From contig JAQMWT010000196.1 in the NCBI GenBank assembly GCA_029834535.1, forward strand, positions 1-64,000: a stretch of 64,000 nt of DNA. The letters are read 5' to 3'. Numbering within the stretch: position 1 is the stretch's first letter; the number at the start of each line of letters is the position of its first letter. The notes below the pieces were generated by a model. That model worked only from the letters and a program-made list of their open reading frames with translations, did not search any database and was not told the DNA's origin. Positions 8,428 through 19,356 of the stretch are shown here, piece by piece. Source of the DNA: Chrysophaeum taylorii. Lineage: Eukaryota > Sar > Pelagophyceae > Pelagomonadales > Pelagomonadaceae. Made by a program: the position numbers and the translations under genes.

Positions 8428-11300
8428 CAGCGTTGGGAATTCACTTCAGCAAGTGAACGTGAACCACTTCACCAGCCACACAATATTGGTGAAGTGATTT
8501 GAAGCGAACACGTCACCCTACGTGGCCATCGTGAACCTTTGTGAAGTGAACGCCACTTTTTTTTTTTAATTTAACGCCAGCGCCGGTCCCTGCCGCGCCC
8601 CGTCAGTTCCGTGCACCCCGCGCGCTATTGCCTAGGTCTGGTGCTCGTAGATTCATTCGCGTTTCGGGGCGAAGGAGGAGTTACCGTGGATGGGGTTCAG
8701 TGTTTCTTACTTTAGGCGATGTGAGCGACCTCGGTATCTTCTTCTGGTTCTTCATCATCAACCACCATCTCCAAAGAGTCTTCGGGGATGGTGCTCTCGG
8801 CGTTTTTGGAAAACTCGGTCTCGTGTCACACGAGGTCCCTGTACTTAATCCGGGCCTCTTCTTCTTTTTTCACGCGCAGTAGGGCAACTTTGTCTGTCTC
8901 GTCCGCGCCGAATAACGTGTTTCTTTCCCTCGGTCAGGACAAGATTTCCAATGCTCAGGCAGCGCTCACAGTAGCTCTGCGCGCCGTGTGTACTACCAAT
9001 TGAACCCTTAGAGGCTCTCGCCATGTCCGGAAGGAACCCATGCTGCTCCTTGGTGAGCGGTCGATACAGCTTTCAAACGTCGAGCACAGCCAGATCTGTG
9101 AAGCCGACTTCATCCTTCTTCTCAAGTTCAGGATAATGCTCTTTCCAGTCGAGCGATCTCGACAGCCTGATCCATTGAGTGAAGACCTGTTCAAACTCCA
9201 CATTGAAATCGGGCATCTGGTTCTCGGGCATAGCAAAAGAAGGCACGTCGCCACTAATGTCGTCGTCCCAAGCGCCGGGTGCGTCGAGTGCCGCCAAGAG
9301 ACTGCGGGCAGGCGCAGGCTCGGAGGGCGGCGCAGGCTCGGAGGAAGTCTTTGCCTTTTCGTGGTGGAATGCAGTCCGTGCGTAAATCACATATTCTTCC
9401 TTGAGCGACTTCCTGGCCTGAGCTCTCAGATTGGACGAGAGGTGCCGGCAGTTGATAGTCTGAAAGTCAAGAAGGAAGGCAATCAGCTCGCGATCGTTGA
9501 ATTCGTAGTCGAAGTGACAACGTAGTTTTCATTATTCCCGCAAAACCGACGCTCACATTCGAGTATAGCCCACTCAAGACAGATTTTGCCGGTCTCGCTG
9601 AGGTCGTCAACATCGACAGTCTTACGTGGCATGGATTTCGCAGTTATGTTCGGGAGATCAATGACTTCTAGCGTCCCAGCTCGCAGAGACTCGATCATGT
9701 TGTGCCTGATCAATGCGGCACACGCCCCCAGGTATAAGTGTTCATGTTGCACGAAAACAACGGGGTCATCCGATAAAGCAATAATCGCCTCGATTTCAGC
9801 CAACGCCACCCATTGCTCATCACTGATTGTCCAGGGGAGTCCAATGTTGGTAGCCGTGTACAGTTTGAGCACGTGGTGCATACGCAGCAAGGAACGAATA
9901 AGTTGGTATCGCGCCCGGAATCTCGTCTTATTGAGGTCGAGCTTGAGCTTGAGCTTCGGCGATTTCCCCGGCTGTAAAGGCAAAAGCGCATGCAGATCCT
10001 TTAAACGTGTGCCGTAAGAAGAGTACTTGGCTCCATCGTGGGCACTGTTCAGCAGCTCCTGGCCAGCTGGGAATTGATTGATCACCTGCTTGCCTCTGGA
10101 TCGTGTCAAGGCGCCACATGCCGCTGCCGAGATTTTGAGATATCACGCATGTCACACGCTTCGAACTCAACAAAAAATCTTCGGCGACGCCAATTGCAGC
10201 CCCGGTCTTGAACAATGGTTACGGCCGCCAAATCGATATCGATTCCCGCACGCTCCGCGAACACAGAACGGAGCAGAGAAACCGTGCCGGAATCGGTTCC
10301 GTCGTCAGCTGGAACGAGGCCCACGCACACCGTCTCAACGCCACTCCAATCAGGCCAGATGAAGGATAGGCCAATGGCCTGTCGCTTGAACTTATCCTTG
10401 AGTGTCCCGCCGTTATGCAGCACAATGGCGAATGGATTGCCGAAAGCCGCTTCATAACACTCCGCAACGACGTGCTACAAGATTCGAACAAAGCAACGAT
10501 ATTCAGCGTCCACCCATTCAAACAGCGCCTTTCGAGTAATGAACGGACATTGCCTTTCCCGTCACCGCCGCGGTAATACGCCTCAATTAGGTTGCGATGT
10601 TCTTCGTCGTCGAAGGTGCGCTTGGAAATTCGCTACGACGTGTACACGTAGTGCCGAGCCGAGAACGCCATCAGGGACTGGCTGGGCATGGCCATGAAGA
10701 AACTCGTAATATCCGATTTACCCTTCGATGCTGCCACAATGCCCACGGCCGTCATAACGCCCTCCTTTTCTTGGTCTGTCTTCTGTTTCTTGGTGAGCTT
10801 TTGACGTCCCAGCTCGTCCTCCGGATGCGCAGCCTTGAAGTGGGAAAGAGGCTTGGTCGTCTGCCATGTGCCTTTCTTGAAGTCTCTCGTCACCTTCAGG
10901 CGCTCCCAGCACCGGATACACACATGCGTCGCCTTCGCACTGACGCGGTCAGGATGATTTTCCTTCAGTCGACGCACGCAGTCCCACACTTTGGACCTGG
11001 TTGATCGTCCACTTTTGCCGGGTGTGTTCCACGTCACAACATCGACGTCGCAATCGGGTCGTTCTTGTGAACTTCCTCGTTCTGTTCCGCGTATTCATCC
11101 TCATCATCAACATTATTCTCCACCTCCAGGTAGCGCGGCTCGACTTCGCTCATCAGACGGGGTCAGGGTCAGGCCGTCAGCCAAAGTGAATGAACGTGAA
11201 GTGAACATTTGACTTCGGACGAAAATTTTCGGTGAAGTGAAGTGAAGTGAACCAAATTCAGTGAACCTAGTGAAGTGAGCCTAGTGAATTCCCAACGCTG
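8428..11300 (-). mobile_element. hAT-family DNA transposon (2.87 kb) with TIRs and 8-bp TSD
   Basis: The element begins CAGCGTTGGGAATTCACT at 8428 and ends with the reverse complement of that sequence at 11300. It is flanked by identical 8-bp direct repeats GTTTAGGT at 8420-8427 and 11301-11308, the signature target duplication of hAT elements. Inside both ends are clusters of GTGAAGTG/CACTTCAC motifs (8433-8550 and 11217-11285), likely subterminal transposase-binding sites (inference). The only coding content is the broken transposase on the minus strand. The perfect target duplication suggests a fairly young insertion, yet the transposase is already interrupted, so it was probably mobilised in trans. 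Confidence 0.92.
9073..11037 (-). pseudogene. hAT transposase, disrupted (BED zinc finger to dimerisation region)
   Basis: Read from 11037 downward. The first segment (10633-11037) carries a BED-type zinc finger: SKVWDCVRRLKENH, then the VCIRCWERLK pair and TKPLSHFKAAHPE. Frames then shift to a segment with LHNGGTLKDKFKRQAIGLS and VCVGLVPADDG (10106-10423). This aligns with the hAT catalytic block around the first acidic residue (usually DGWT), but here Asp is replaced by Asn and Trp by Gly. The next part (9483-10109) is helical and includes LNKTRFRARYQLIRSLLRMHHVLK. The C-terminal part (9073-9390), with FEQVFTQWIRLSRSLDW and YPELEKKDEVGFTDLAVLDV, resembles the dimerisation region. Several frameshifts and stops and the lost acidic residue show that it is inactive. 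Confidence 0.75.
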
Positions 11301-11308
11301 GTTTAGGT

Positions 11309-11890
11309 TCGAACATACTGAAAAACTGAACTGGCGACGACGGTTTCGCCAACGCATCAATCAGCCGAAGAGCTTTGGTCAAAACCTTCTCTTCGAGAGG
11401 GCTAGTTTTCAACCAAAGGATAATTTACGAAACCCTCAAGCGCCTCAAACTACTAAACTACTACTGCACAGACCACCCCAGTGCATGGGGCGTAGGCTAA
11501 TCCCAGCGCTGTGGCGCGTTGGATCTGAGTCAAGGGGCCGAGAGCCGAGGGGTGCTGACAGGGGCATCGGGGGAGAGTTGACGCCTGTCGCCTGCGACGC
11601 GGAAATCGCGACTTGACCAAGAACCATTTCGTCGTTAACGTTTCCTTCAGCGTTCCCCGGCCATAACCCGTCTCACTGCGAACGTTCCGGCTTCCAACCA
11701 AGGGGATATCAATGCCCGGGGTGGAAATAAGGCCTCCCTCTCTCTCCCTTTCCCTATGTTTAGCGCTGAATGATGTGCGGACGACGAAGTGGGGCCAGGG
11801 GGCAACACTCTGCGTGAGACGGCGGCCGATACCGTCGTGGAAGCTTGCCCGACAATCTGATTTAGCGGGAACAGAATCGGGAACTTCGAC
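11309..11890. other. No gene supported
   Basis: Open frames exist on both strands but none resembles a known domain. The stretch joins the hAT target site to a copia fragment. Confidence 0.4.
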
Positions 11891-12807
11891 TAATTGAACA
11901 ACGAGTAGTGGATCAGCATGTAGAAGGACTCAGTATAGTGAGCCTGCACGGTGATGTAGCCTTCTATGTCGGAGATGTTAGGGTCAAAATCACCATAGGG
12001 GGTATCATTATGTGCCATAATCGCGTGGGGCGCAAGCAATGCGTAAGCATATTGAGCGTTAGGAACTTGGATTTTTGAGCATGCTAGGAGATCATATGAA
12101 CGAGAACACGAGGTAAGTGGAGATCCTTGAGGCTGGGCGTGTCGAGTAAGTGAACAGGAATGGCAGACGAAGGGAGTATATGGCTGCTCTTGTCCACATC
12201 ACCAGAGACATCAGAAATTAAGCGTGGAGTTCGAGAAAGAAGGTGATGTACATGATGGTGAAGGGGTGTGAAGAATTCCCCCTCTGGAGGTACAGACTCC
12301 CAGTGGATGACATTATTGGTGTGAAGGGAGTGGAGGGTGGGGTCGGAAAAGTTGAGGTAGTGTTTGTTGACGTCATATTTAAAACCGGCCAAGGTACTAC
12401 CAGCGCGCTTGTAATCGCCAATAGTAGGCGAGGCCAGCCGAGCTTGAACAGCCTTGAGATTGGTTTTACGCCGAGGGCGGTTGATTAGGGCCGGGTTGGA
12501 GGCGTATATGGTGTTGTGCAAAGAGCCCGCGAAATGTCTGCATGATAGGCAGAGCATTTGAAGAAGGTTCAGATGTAGAAGGTGGAGCGACTGGAGCAGC
12601 AGAAGCAGGAGAGGAAGAGGCTGGAGCTGGGGATGGAAAGTTAAAGTAGTCCTCCTCTTATGTTCAGTGTCAGTAGACACAGCAATCCCCCTTTGCAATG
12701 CATCACTGGGGGTGCTTTGAACGGAAAAGGGTACGTCAGGAGAAGGTGCAGGAGGTGGGGATTGTTCATAATCCGGAGGAGGTTTAGCAGTCAAGTAAGG
12801 AAAGGAG
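11890..12807 (-). pseudogene. Copia pol linker fragment (between integrase and RT)
   Basis: The minus-strand reading at 12084-12887 and the sequence running on to 11890 match the stretch just upstream of RT in element B. The shared order is PVHLLDTPSLKDLHLPRVLVHMIS, then QYAYALLAPHAI, DISDIEGYITVQAHY. The N-terminal part is Pro/Ser-rich (PPPDYEQSPPPAPSPDVP). RT itself is missing. Frames shift near 12090. It abuts the LTR-like repeat at 12808, so it is an inner fragment of another copy of the same family. Confidence 0.6.
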
Positions 12808-13211
12808 TGGAGTGATTTGACCCTCTCCGGGTACATGGTAGAGACCGCGTGCGGTCTTAGGCGCGTACAGACCACTCCGCTTGCCACATGCTACTACACA
12901 AGGTAGGGATTTAGGCCCTAACTCCATAAGGACATGAGGTCCCATAGAAGCGTTTACATTGACAACGAGGAACTAAGTATCTGCTAATAAAGCAGAGAAC
13001 ACCGTACCCAACGGTACGCACCTGGAGGACTTCTCCTTGTTGGAAGAGGGCTTCAGACTCAGAGCTTCATAGTCATGAAATATATATTTGCGGAAGGGTA
13101 AGGAAGGTGAGGGAAAGCCGTATTACGGAGAGAAAACCCTCAAGTAGAAGGAGTGTGAAAGAAGGTGCGAGGAACTCCAGTGTCGTACACATTATAGTGT
13201 AGCTCTCTGGA
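12808..13211 (-). repeat. Copia LTR-like repeat, copy L1
   Basis: About 400 bp, same family as 22814-23223, 25498-25897, 53401-53780 and the fragments at 23790-23955 and 49440-52045. It starts (minus strand) TCCAGAGAGCTAC and ends GGTCAAATCACTCCA. Conserved internal blocks include GAGGGTTTTCTCTCCG, CCTCCAGGTGCGTACCG and the GACCGCACGCGGTC palindrome. It belongs to the same subfamily as 25498-25897 and differs clearly from 22814-23223. It lies where the 3' LTR of element B would be expected but is not a close match to that element's 5' LTR. Confidence 0.75.
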
Positions 13212-13441
13212 CCCCCTCAACGTGTGGGAAAGGCTTTATGCGTTCCAGACGTTCTTGAGTGTGAAGCTTGTGTACGATACATGAAAGCATCGAGTAACTT
13301 AAACATAAAACAACAACATAAACGATGAGGCTACATTACAATTAACATTAGGAGGCGGAAGTTGGACGTGTTGTTACATCATGTAACGAATCAGCATCCA
13401 CAATGTCTGATGTATGGTCCAATTCATCATCATTATTGTCT
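13212..13441. other. 3' region of copia element B
   Basis: AT-rich spacer between the end of the ORF3 frame and LTR-like copy L1. No further feature seen. Confidence 0.4.
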
Positions 13442-15339
13442 TCAAGTTTCTTTAATTCTGGAGAGGAAGTGACATGATCTTCGGGCTGGTGGTTGTGGTA
13501 TGTTGTTCATAGTCGTCGCGTCGCAGAGATCAGCGAGTGGAGACATGACAGAAGACAAGTAGGACATAGCAGCAGCAGGAGGTAGAGTGCGCTGTTCAGT
13601 TGCAGGAATAACACGATCCTGTGCATCAGACATAGCGGTATGTAAACCAACGGCTATATTTTCGATTAAGAGTTGCTGTGTCTCCTCGAAGGTGTTTGGA
13701 GGAGACTGTTCAGCTGAAGCGACAATGGACTTGGAAATCAGATGAGCTAAGACAGCAAGGGTGGGCAATGTAGCATCCTGGTGCATCTGGTAGCTGGAAA
13801 GCAAATCGTCCAAGAGTGACACATGCTTGGTGTTATCTTTTAATTGCGCGGTAAGAGCATCATTTGCATTTGAAGTTGAGTGATGGTCTCCAAAGCATCG
13901 GAGATTCGTAGGTCACGTTCTGCAAGTTGCTTATCACATTCAGTGATGTGCAAAGAGAGTGACTGGGTTTCTTCATTTAAGAGTCGTAAAGTTTCAGGGA
14001 CATTGTCGGGAGGCTCCGCTGTAGGAGTAAGCACAGCATGCTCATGTTCTTGCTCAGATTCAGACAATTTAGTGTCTGAAAATGAGTATATTATTGCGGG
14101 GGGATAACCAACTTGTATAAGCACATTTTTGAATGCAGTCTGATGATCTGGGACTAAATTAAAGAAGTAGTCCACCATCGGTGGCAATGTCTCACGAGAT
14201 GAAGTGTGAATCTGATGTATAACATCATTAACGAAACTCTTAATGAGAACTCCGAGAAGCTCATCAGGTGTTGTAACAACACACACTTTGTCTTCGACGG
14301 ACTGTAGTAGTGACCAGGCGGTAATAAGTATTTCGATATTGACAGTCGAAATATGAGGAAGTTGCAGAAGCAGTGGGGAGTTATCATCGTCTGGGCTGAC
14401 TACTATGTCGGAGCTGTCAAGGTTGTGAACGGCCATGTATTTGAGGAGCGCATCTTTGGGCAGTTTATTAGTTGGAATGGACTTTCCAAAGCGCAAGATA
14501 GCAGCTCGAATATGGGCTGACGGGTCATTATGACACGAGAGAAGAAACGTGTCAAGACATTTCTTCGTTAATGCGGTCCCGTGTTGTGAGAGGTTACACA
14601 TGACACAGATCCATTGAAAATCTGGGCGAGGGATATCAAAGCAGTGCGCGGCATGCTGCGCTGATGACAGGTGCTCTTCGATAATATTAGTAACTTTATC
14701 CGCTTTGACTTCGTCCTCAGTACAAATAACGAGAACTAACGGAGTACCAGGTGGGTCAGATTTATTGAGGCACTGGGTGCAAAGCACATGTACTTTTGCA
14801 ATTCCTTTAACCTGTGGGAATTTATGTAAGTGGATCCCTTCGTGTATTGGTACATTGGGCGCATTTTTAATCCGTTTGGTCCTTAAGCACAGGAGGGAGC
14901 TCAAAAAATGAAGGTTGTCAACTTTACTGTTCTGTTGTGCATCAGTGAGCAGCTGCTGCCTAGGCTGAGACCAACAGTGAATATCCTTTGGTGGCGGTAG
15001 TAGAAAATTCGGAGGGTGATTACCAAGCGAAAGAACGTTTCCAGACATCATCGCCATAACGTCAAACTTACAGTGCTTTAACAAACAGTACCCTGTGCTC
15101 TTGACAGGGCTGCCAACAGCATGTCGAGTTGATTTTGACGTGGGGGTCACCGGTGTTTTGGTTCCTTGAGCAACAGAGAGATACGACGGTCGTTTACGGT
15201 TGTTGGGAGATCCGGCAGGAACAAGCGCCGGATTCAGTGCATTAAAAGGTGATGATAAAGAAGCGGATAGGCCACCACGCCCACGATTCAATACTGAGTA
15301 TCGTCGGCATGCCGCATCTTTATTCTTGGCAGGGTTCAT
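13442..15339 (-). pseudogene. Copia-associated ORF3, copy B (Cys/His-rich, coiled-coil C-terminus; one frameshift)
   Basis: An ATG at 15339 opens a 499-codon frame to 13840. A one-base shift near 13860 then connects to the frame ending at 13442 (reading ALTAQLKDNTKHV across the shift), so the ancestral protein was about 630 residues. It follows the RNase H stop of element B by about 110 bp on the same strand. The core parallels copy A: CTQC, then PPGTPLVLVICTEDE, an HLSS..H segment, CVMC, and CHNDPSAHIRAAI. Here the last Cys pair is C-x-n-H rather than C-x2-C. The C-terminal third is a likely coiled coil (LRLLNEETQSLSLHITECD, QLAERDLRISDALETITQLQ). No membrane segment or catalytic motif is seen, and the function is unknown. 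Conservation across three diverged copies argues that it was under selection as part of the element. Confidence 0.7.
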
Positions 15340-15413
15340 CTTTTGTAAACATAATATGAAGATGTTTTGTCAGCGAGCTGCAATAATATGGCAATATTCG
15401 TTTCTGTATGGGC

Positions 15414-15434
15414 TAGTTTAATGTCATTGCGGAC
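15414..15434 (-). promoter_or_regulatory. 21-bp box between pol and ORF3 (element B)
   Basis: The + strand reads TAGTTTAATGTCATTGCGGA followed by C. It is one of six copies in the window of a box with consensus TAGTTTAAYGNCNTTNCGRW. Three copies lie between the RNase H stop and the ORF3 start (2663-2683, 15414-15434, 56648-56668). The role is unknown; see findings. Confidence 0.5.
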
Positions 15435-15453
15435 ATAACGATAAGGGTAATGA

Positions 15454-17742
15454 TTAAGTATCTCGCTGGGCTGTGGGTTGTTGTAGACCAAGTAACGTGC
15501 GAAACCTGGCCAAGAAAGGAGCACCAAAGAACTTAGTGAATTCGTCAGCAATATTATGTGAGCCTGAAGCATGGTGCAAGCGAATACGTCTCAGGTGAAC
15601 GTAGTCACGAATACGAAACCAGCGTGTGCTGATGGCTTTGGCTTTGGTTGCACTATCAGGATTATTCGATAAGTGGATGGCAGAAGCTGAGTCTCCAAGT
15701 ATAGGGCTGTTACGTATGAATGACATGTCTGACGGGAGGGGATTGTCATGGGCATCATAATCTAATAGCAGATCTTTCCCTGGAGGTTGGCGAAGATAGT
15801 ATTGCGGATTTATAGCAAAAGCCATTTCCGTCAGCAGTTTACGTAGCCAAACCACATCATCAGCACACATATTTAGGGCAATAAGCTCACTCTCATGTGT
15901 GGAAGTAGCCGTTATAGGCTGTAATTTGGATTTCCAAGTAATAAGGGAACCAAACAGAAAAATAGCATAACCAGTTGTGGATTTGCGATCTTGTTCGTAG
16001 GAGGGTGCGTTATCAGCATCGACGAACGCAACCAGTGGATCAAAATTACCTGAATCCACTTGTTCTTTAGTATAGTCCAACATGGTTGCCATATCAGTGC
16101 GATTGCCGATAATAGATCTAAGATGTTCCATTAGAGCAGAAGAACCAGAGTAGTACCATAATCGAAGATTGCGATTTTCTGGTTTGCGCAAGTAACGAAG
16201 TACTCCTGTTAATACCTGGACGTGCAGATATTCTGGATTGTGCATTCCACGGGAGCAGCGACTGAGGCTTTGCGATGAATCAGGGCAACAGGCCAACTGT
16301 ACAATAGTGAGCTTGCCGAGTAGGGTGGAGAAGATGTGCTGGATGAACTCGTCCATATCAGAGGATGGCTCTCCAGTTTTATATATAGTTGAAGGAGACA
16401 TAGGGGTAGATGTTGGACGTAAATTTGCTAGTATAGGGTACTCTTCAAACAAGGCATCGATTTTAGCTTGGCAATCGAGTGAGATGGAGCCATCGGTAGT
16501 GCGTGTTACTCGCATGCCTAGAAGAGCATGAGCTTCTTCAAAGTCTTCAACCGAGTATTCTTTCTTTATGGCCTGTTGAAATTCACGACGTCGACTTTCC
16601 GATGTACAGATGACAACAACATCATCCACTGATAAAGCACAAAGTAAAAAAATAGCGCCGGATTGGACTTTGGCATAGATGCAGGTATCTGTTCGAAAGC
16701 GCGGATAGCCTAATGCGTCAGAGAATCCATTTATGGTTTGGTTCCAGAGTGCAGGGCTCTGTCGTAATCCATAGAGAGATTTGAGTAGTCTTGGGAGACG
16801 TCGTCCCTGGTACTTTGCATCTTCTGGATCCAGTAGGTGAATACCTTGTGGCAATTTAACGTAGACGTGAGAATCTATGGGGGCATGGACAAACGCGTTA
16901 GGCACATCTATGTGATAGACAGGAAGTCGGAGGTGTGCTGCGAGCGCACGAATACCAGTGAGCTGCGCCATTGGACTGAATGTGTTAAAGAAGTCGGTGC
17001 CAAGTGAAGCCAAAAACCCCCGCAGGACCAATCTCGCTATATGTTTGATGTATTAGCCGGCGGCGTTGGTCTTTATACGTAATACCAGCCGGGTATCAAT
17101 AGGTTTGGAGTTGGCCATAGGCAACGATAACTTGAAGCAGCCAAATTTGACAATATCAAAAATCTCCTTGGAAATTGCGGAGATGTAGGCCTTGCGGTCA
17201 GCATCTGAAAGACCTTTTAGGCAGGTCAGCTCATATTCATCGACCTTGATATCCTTGGCTTGGATTTTATATTCATCCGGACCAACAGTGCTGGGATCTT
17301 GAGCATGAGTTAGGTGGATGATCGCGTAAGAATCAGCAATAGCGGGAGTAGGATCGGGATCGGGAGTTTCGACAAGTTGAATGACAAGTAAAGGATCATC
17401 TCCAAGGTGTGCATCGATGTAATGAGATTGCACAGTGATGTAGTCTTCAATGGCGGAAAGATGGGGTTCTGAGGCGCCATAATAAGCATCGTTATGATCC
17501 ACAACAGAATCGGGCGTTAGCAAAGCGTAAGCATATTGAGCGGGAGGAACTTGAAAAGCTTGAGCGTGTTCAGAAATTAGATGAACAAGAGCACGAGGAA
17601 GGTGGAAGTCCGAGAGGCTGAAGTCGTCGAGGAGATGAACAGGGGTGGCGGCCGACATATATTCTATCACTGGAAGTAATGTAGCCCAGGTGCCTGCTTT
17701 GAGCCAAATGCATTTCGGACAGTGCAAAAGAACGGTCAACAA
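15454..17742 (-). pseudogene. Ty1/copia pol of element B: linker, reverse transcriptase, RNase H
   Basis: One long frame from 17742 to 15454, broken only by TAA at 17053-17055, where copy A has a Glu codon. The N-terminal linker (STVGPDEYKIQAKDIKVDEYELTCLKGL, split by me for length: STVGPDEYKIQAKDIKVDEY then ELTCLKGL) precedes RT. RT motifs are FNTFSPMAQLTGIRALAA, HIDVPNAFVHAPIDSHVYV, KSLYGLRQSPALWN and the catalytic LSVDDVVVICTS. RNase H has FVDADNAPSYEQDRKSTTGY, STHESELIALNMCADDVVW, LGDSASAIHLSNNP and ASGSHNIADEFTKFFG. The order and the terminal IADEFTK are diagnostic of Ty1/copia. Apart from the one stop, RT/RNase H is nearly intact, so it was active relatively recently. Confidence 0.92.
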
Positions 17743-19356
17743 ATTCGAGATAGTTTTCCTTAGGATAGTGATGAGTGAATCTTGTATGCGACATCCCCTT
17801 CAACTCGTGGCACGACCTCGCACAAAACCGCGCGCAGTGGCGGTCCGCCATCAACGCCATTTCATCCCTCGCCTCTACCCCAACGGTGTGATTTTGCTCT
17901 GTGATCCTGGACCGGCTCCTGCCGGCCCTGCCTGGCTCCCATGCCCGGGAGAGGTCCGAAGTTAGTTAGTTAGTTAGTTAGTTAGTTAGAATCTTGTAGA
18001 ACTTGTGAACTGCGAGAAACAAGGGTGCTAATTCAGCGACGTGTGTCCACGAGTTCATATGCATGATGATAGGCTTGACAGAGCCAAATAAAGCCTGTGG
18101 CTGGTTCCAAAACGACTGTTTTCTCGTTCGACTTATCGTGCGATGGGAGAGTGTAAGTTTCGCCAAAAGCACCGACAGTTGCTTTATAATTGGAGGTAGA
18201 ATTGGTGACGGTTATGTCGCCACCAATGTGTCTTCCACCTGTGGTGTAGTAGATGGGTGTTGTTGAGGACTTGTTAAGGAATAACCTGTGAGAAGCTTGG
18301 TTAGTTTCGAAAATAGTTAGGCAAAAAGACACGTGTTTCGTGGTTGAGTTAGGCAACAAACGTCCAAAGACGCTACATAGTAAAACAAATGCCTTGATCT
18401 CAACTGGGGATGTCACGTTAGCCAGTGGCTGTCTGGAATTCGTATAAAACCCAAACGAAAGTAAGAGCAAGATCCATGTCGTCTTGGGCCGGCTGTTCCA
18501 AAGTTTTCTGGGAACATAGCCGTAGGAAAAGCATGGTCAGAGTTTCCAACTCAACCATAGTCATGCGAACAGATCCAGTGCAATTATAAAAACTGAAAGT
18601 TTTAGGATTTGTTACATGACATACGTCAGGGAAAACCTGAGTGCATTTCTCATCGACGAGCAATTTTTGATTGATGGCATTGCTGTTATCAGATATGTCA
18701 ACAAACGAAGTGAGACGTTTGTTGGGCCAAGTGAGCACATCCAGAGGCCCGGAGTGATATCCGCGTGCCACGAGTATCCATCTTTCCGGGATTGATAATG
18801 TCCGCACACATAGCGTGGAATCGGTCGCGTACATCCACTGAGTAGTACATTGACGAGAAGAGAAGATTACCACTCTGGTATGGTCCTCATATGAAGCAGA
18901 ATGAGGTGGAGTCATTTCCATCAAAAGGACTAAAGGCTTGATGAATTCCAGGATGCTTAGAACGCTGGGAAATAACGAATCGTTCGTATCTCGCTTGAAC
19001 GTCGAGCTGGCTCTCCCGTTGATGACATTACGATTCGTGCAAGGAGAAGTCAATTCCACAATATCGGTGTAAAACTTTGAACGTTCCTGCTCAGAAGCTC
19101 GATGTACGTACGTGAGGAATCTAGGAAGAGATGAAAATACCTCTATGGAATTGCCAAAGCGAGAAAGTAGCATATGCGTCACGTCGTCATCACTCTCAAC
19201 GATAACCTTGACGTTAACGTTGATTTGCAAGTCATTAGTAGCACATGCCAAGCACGCAGGAGTAGACAACCCAGCACAGAGAAGAGTCACTGTAGGAGCA
19301 CGAGAACTAGACTCTGAAGTGACAGTACGTAAAAGACGAGGATTCAGTTTTCGTCA
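17640..19356 (-). pseudogene. C5-cytosine DNA methyltransferase-like domain inside copia pol (element B)
   Basis: Minus-strand reading from about 19353. Motif I is TVTLLCAGLSTPACL, motif II is KVIVESDDDVTHML, motif IV is FYTDIVELTSPCTNRN with the catalytic Cys codon at 19039-19041, and motif VI is IKPLVLLMEMTPP with the Glu codon at 18916-18918. Motif VIII is IPERWILVARGYHSG. After a frameshift near 18430 comes the part with YYTTGGRHIGGDITV and AFGETYTL. After the LINE insert comes FALSEMHLAQSRHLGYI. All these align with the copy at 26402-28414. It is in the same frame as the domain encoded upstream (19357-19941), separated only by TGA at 19354-19356. Motifs IX and X are not clear here and may be deleted. 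An active ancestor would have methylated cytosine in DNA. This copy is dead. Confidence 0.8.
17787..17988 (+). mobile_element. 5'-truncated LINE insertion (TTAG-tailed family) with 10-bp TSD
   Basis: A 202-bp plus-strand insert lies within the methyltransferase region of element B. It is flanked by GAATCTTGTA at 17777-17786 and 17989-17998. It encodes the last residues of a LINE protein (the PFNSWHDLAQ block, then RAQW/R), stops at TGTGTGA, has a 3' UTR, and ends in seven TTAG-type repeats. The same 3' end occurs at 50763-51261 and 51281-51642. The tail and variable 5' truncation are typical of target-primed reverse transcription. Confidence 0.88.

Noticed and set aside
11453-12488. Small ORFs between the hAT element and the copia linker fragment as host genes
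   Set aside because: They overlap retroelement sequence on the other strand or have no support.
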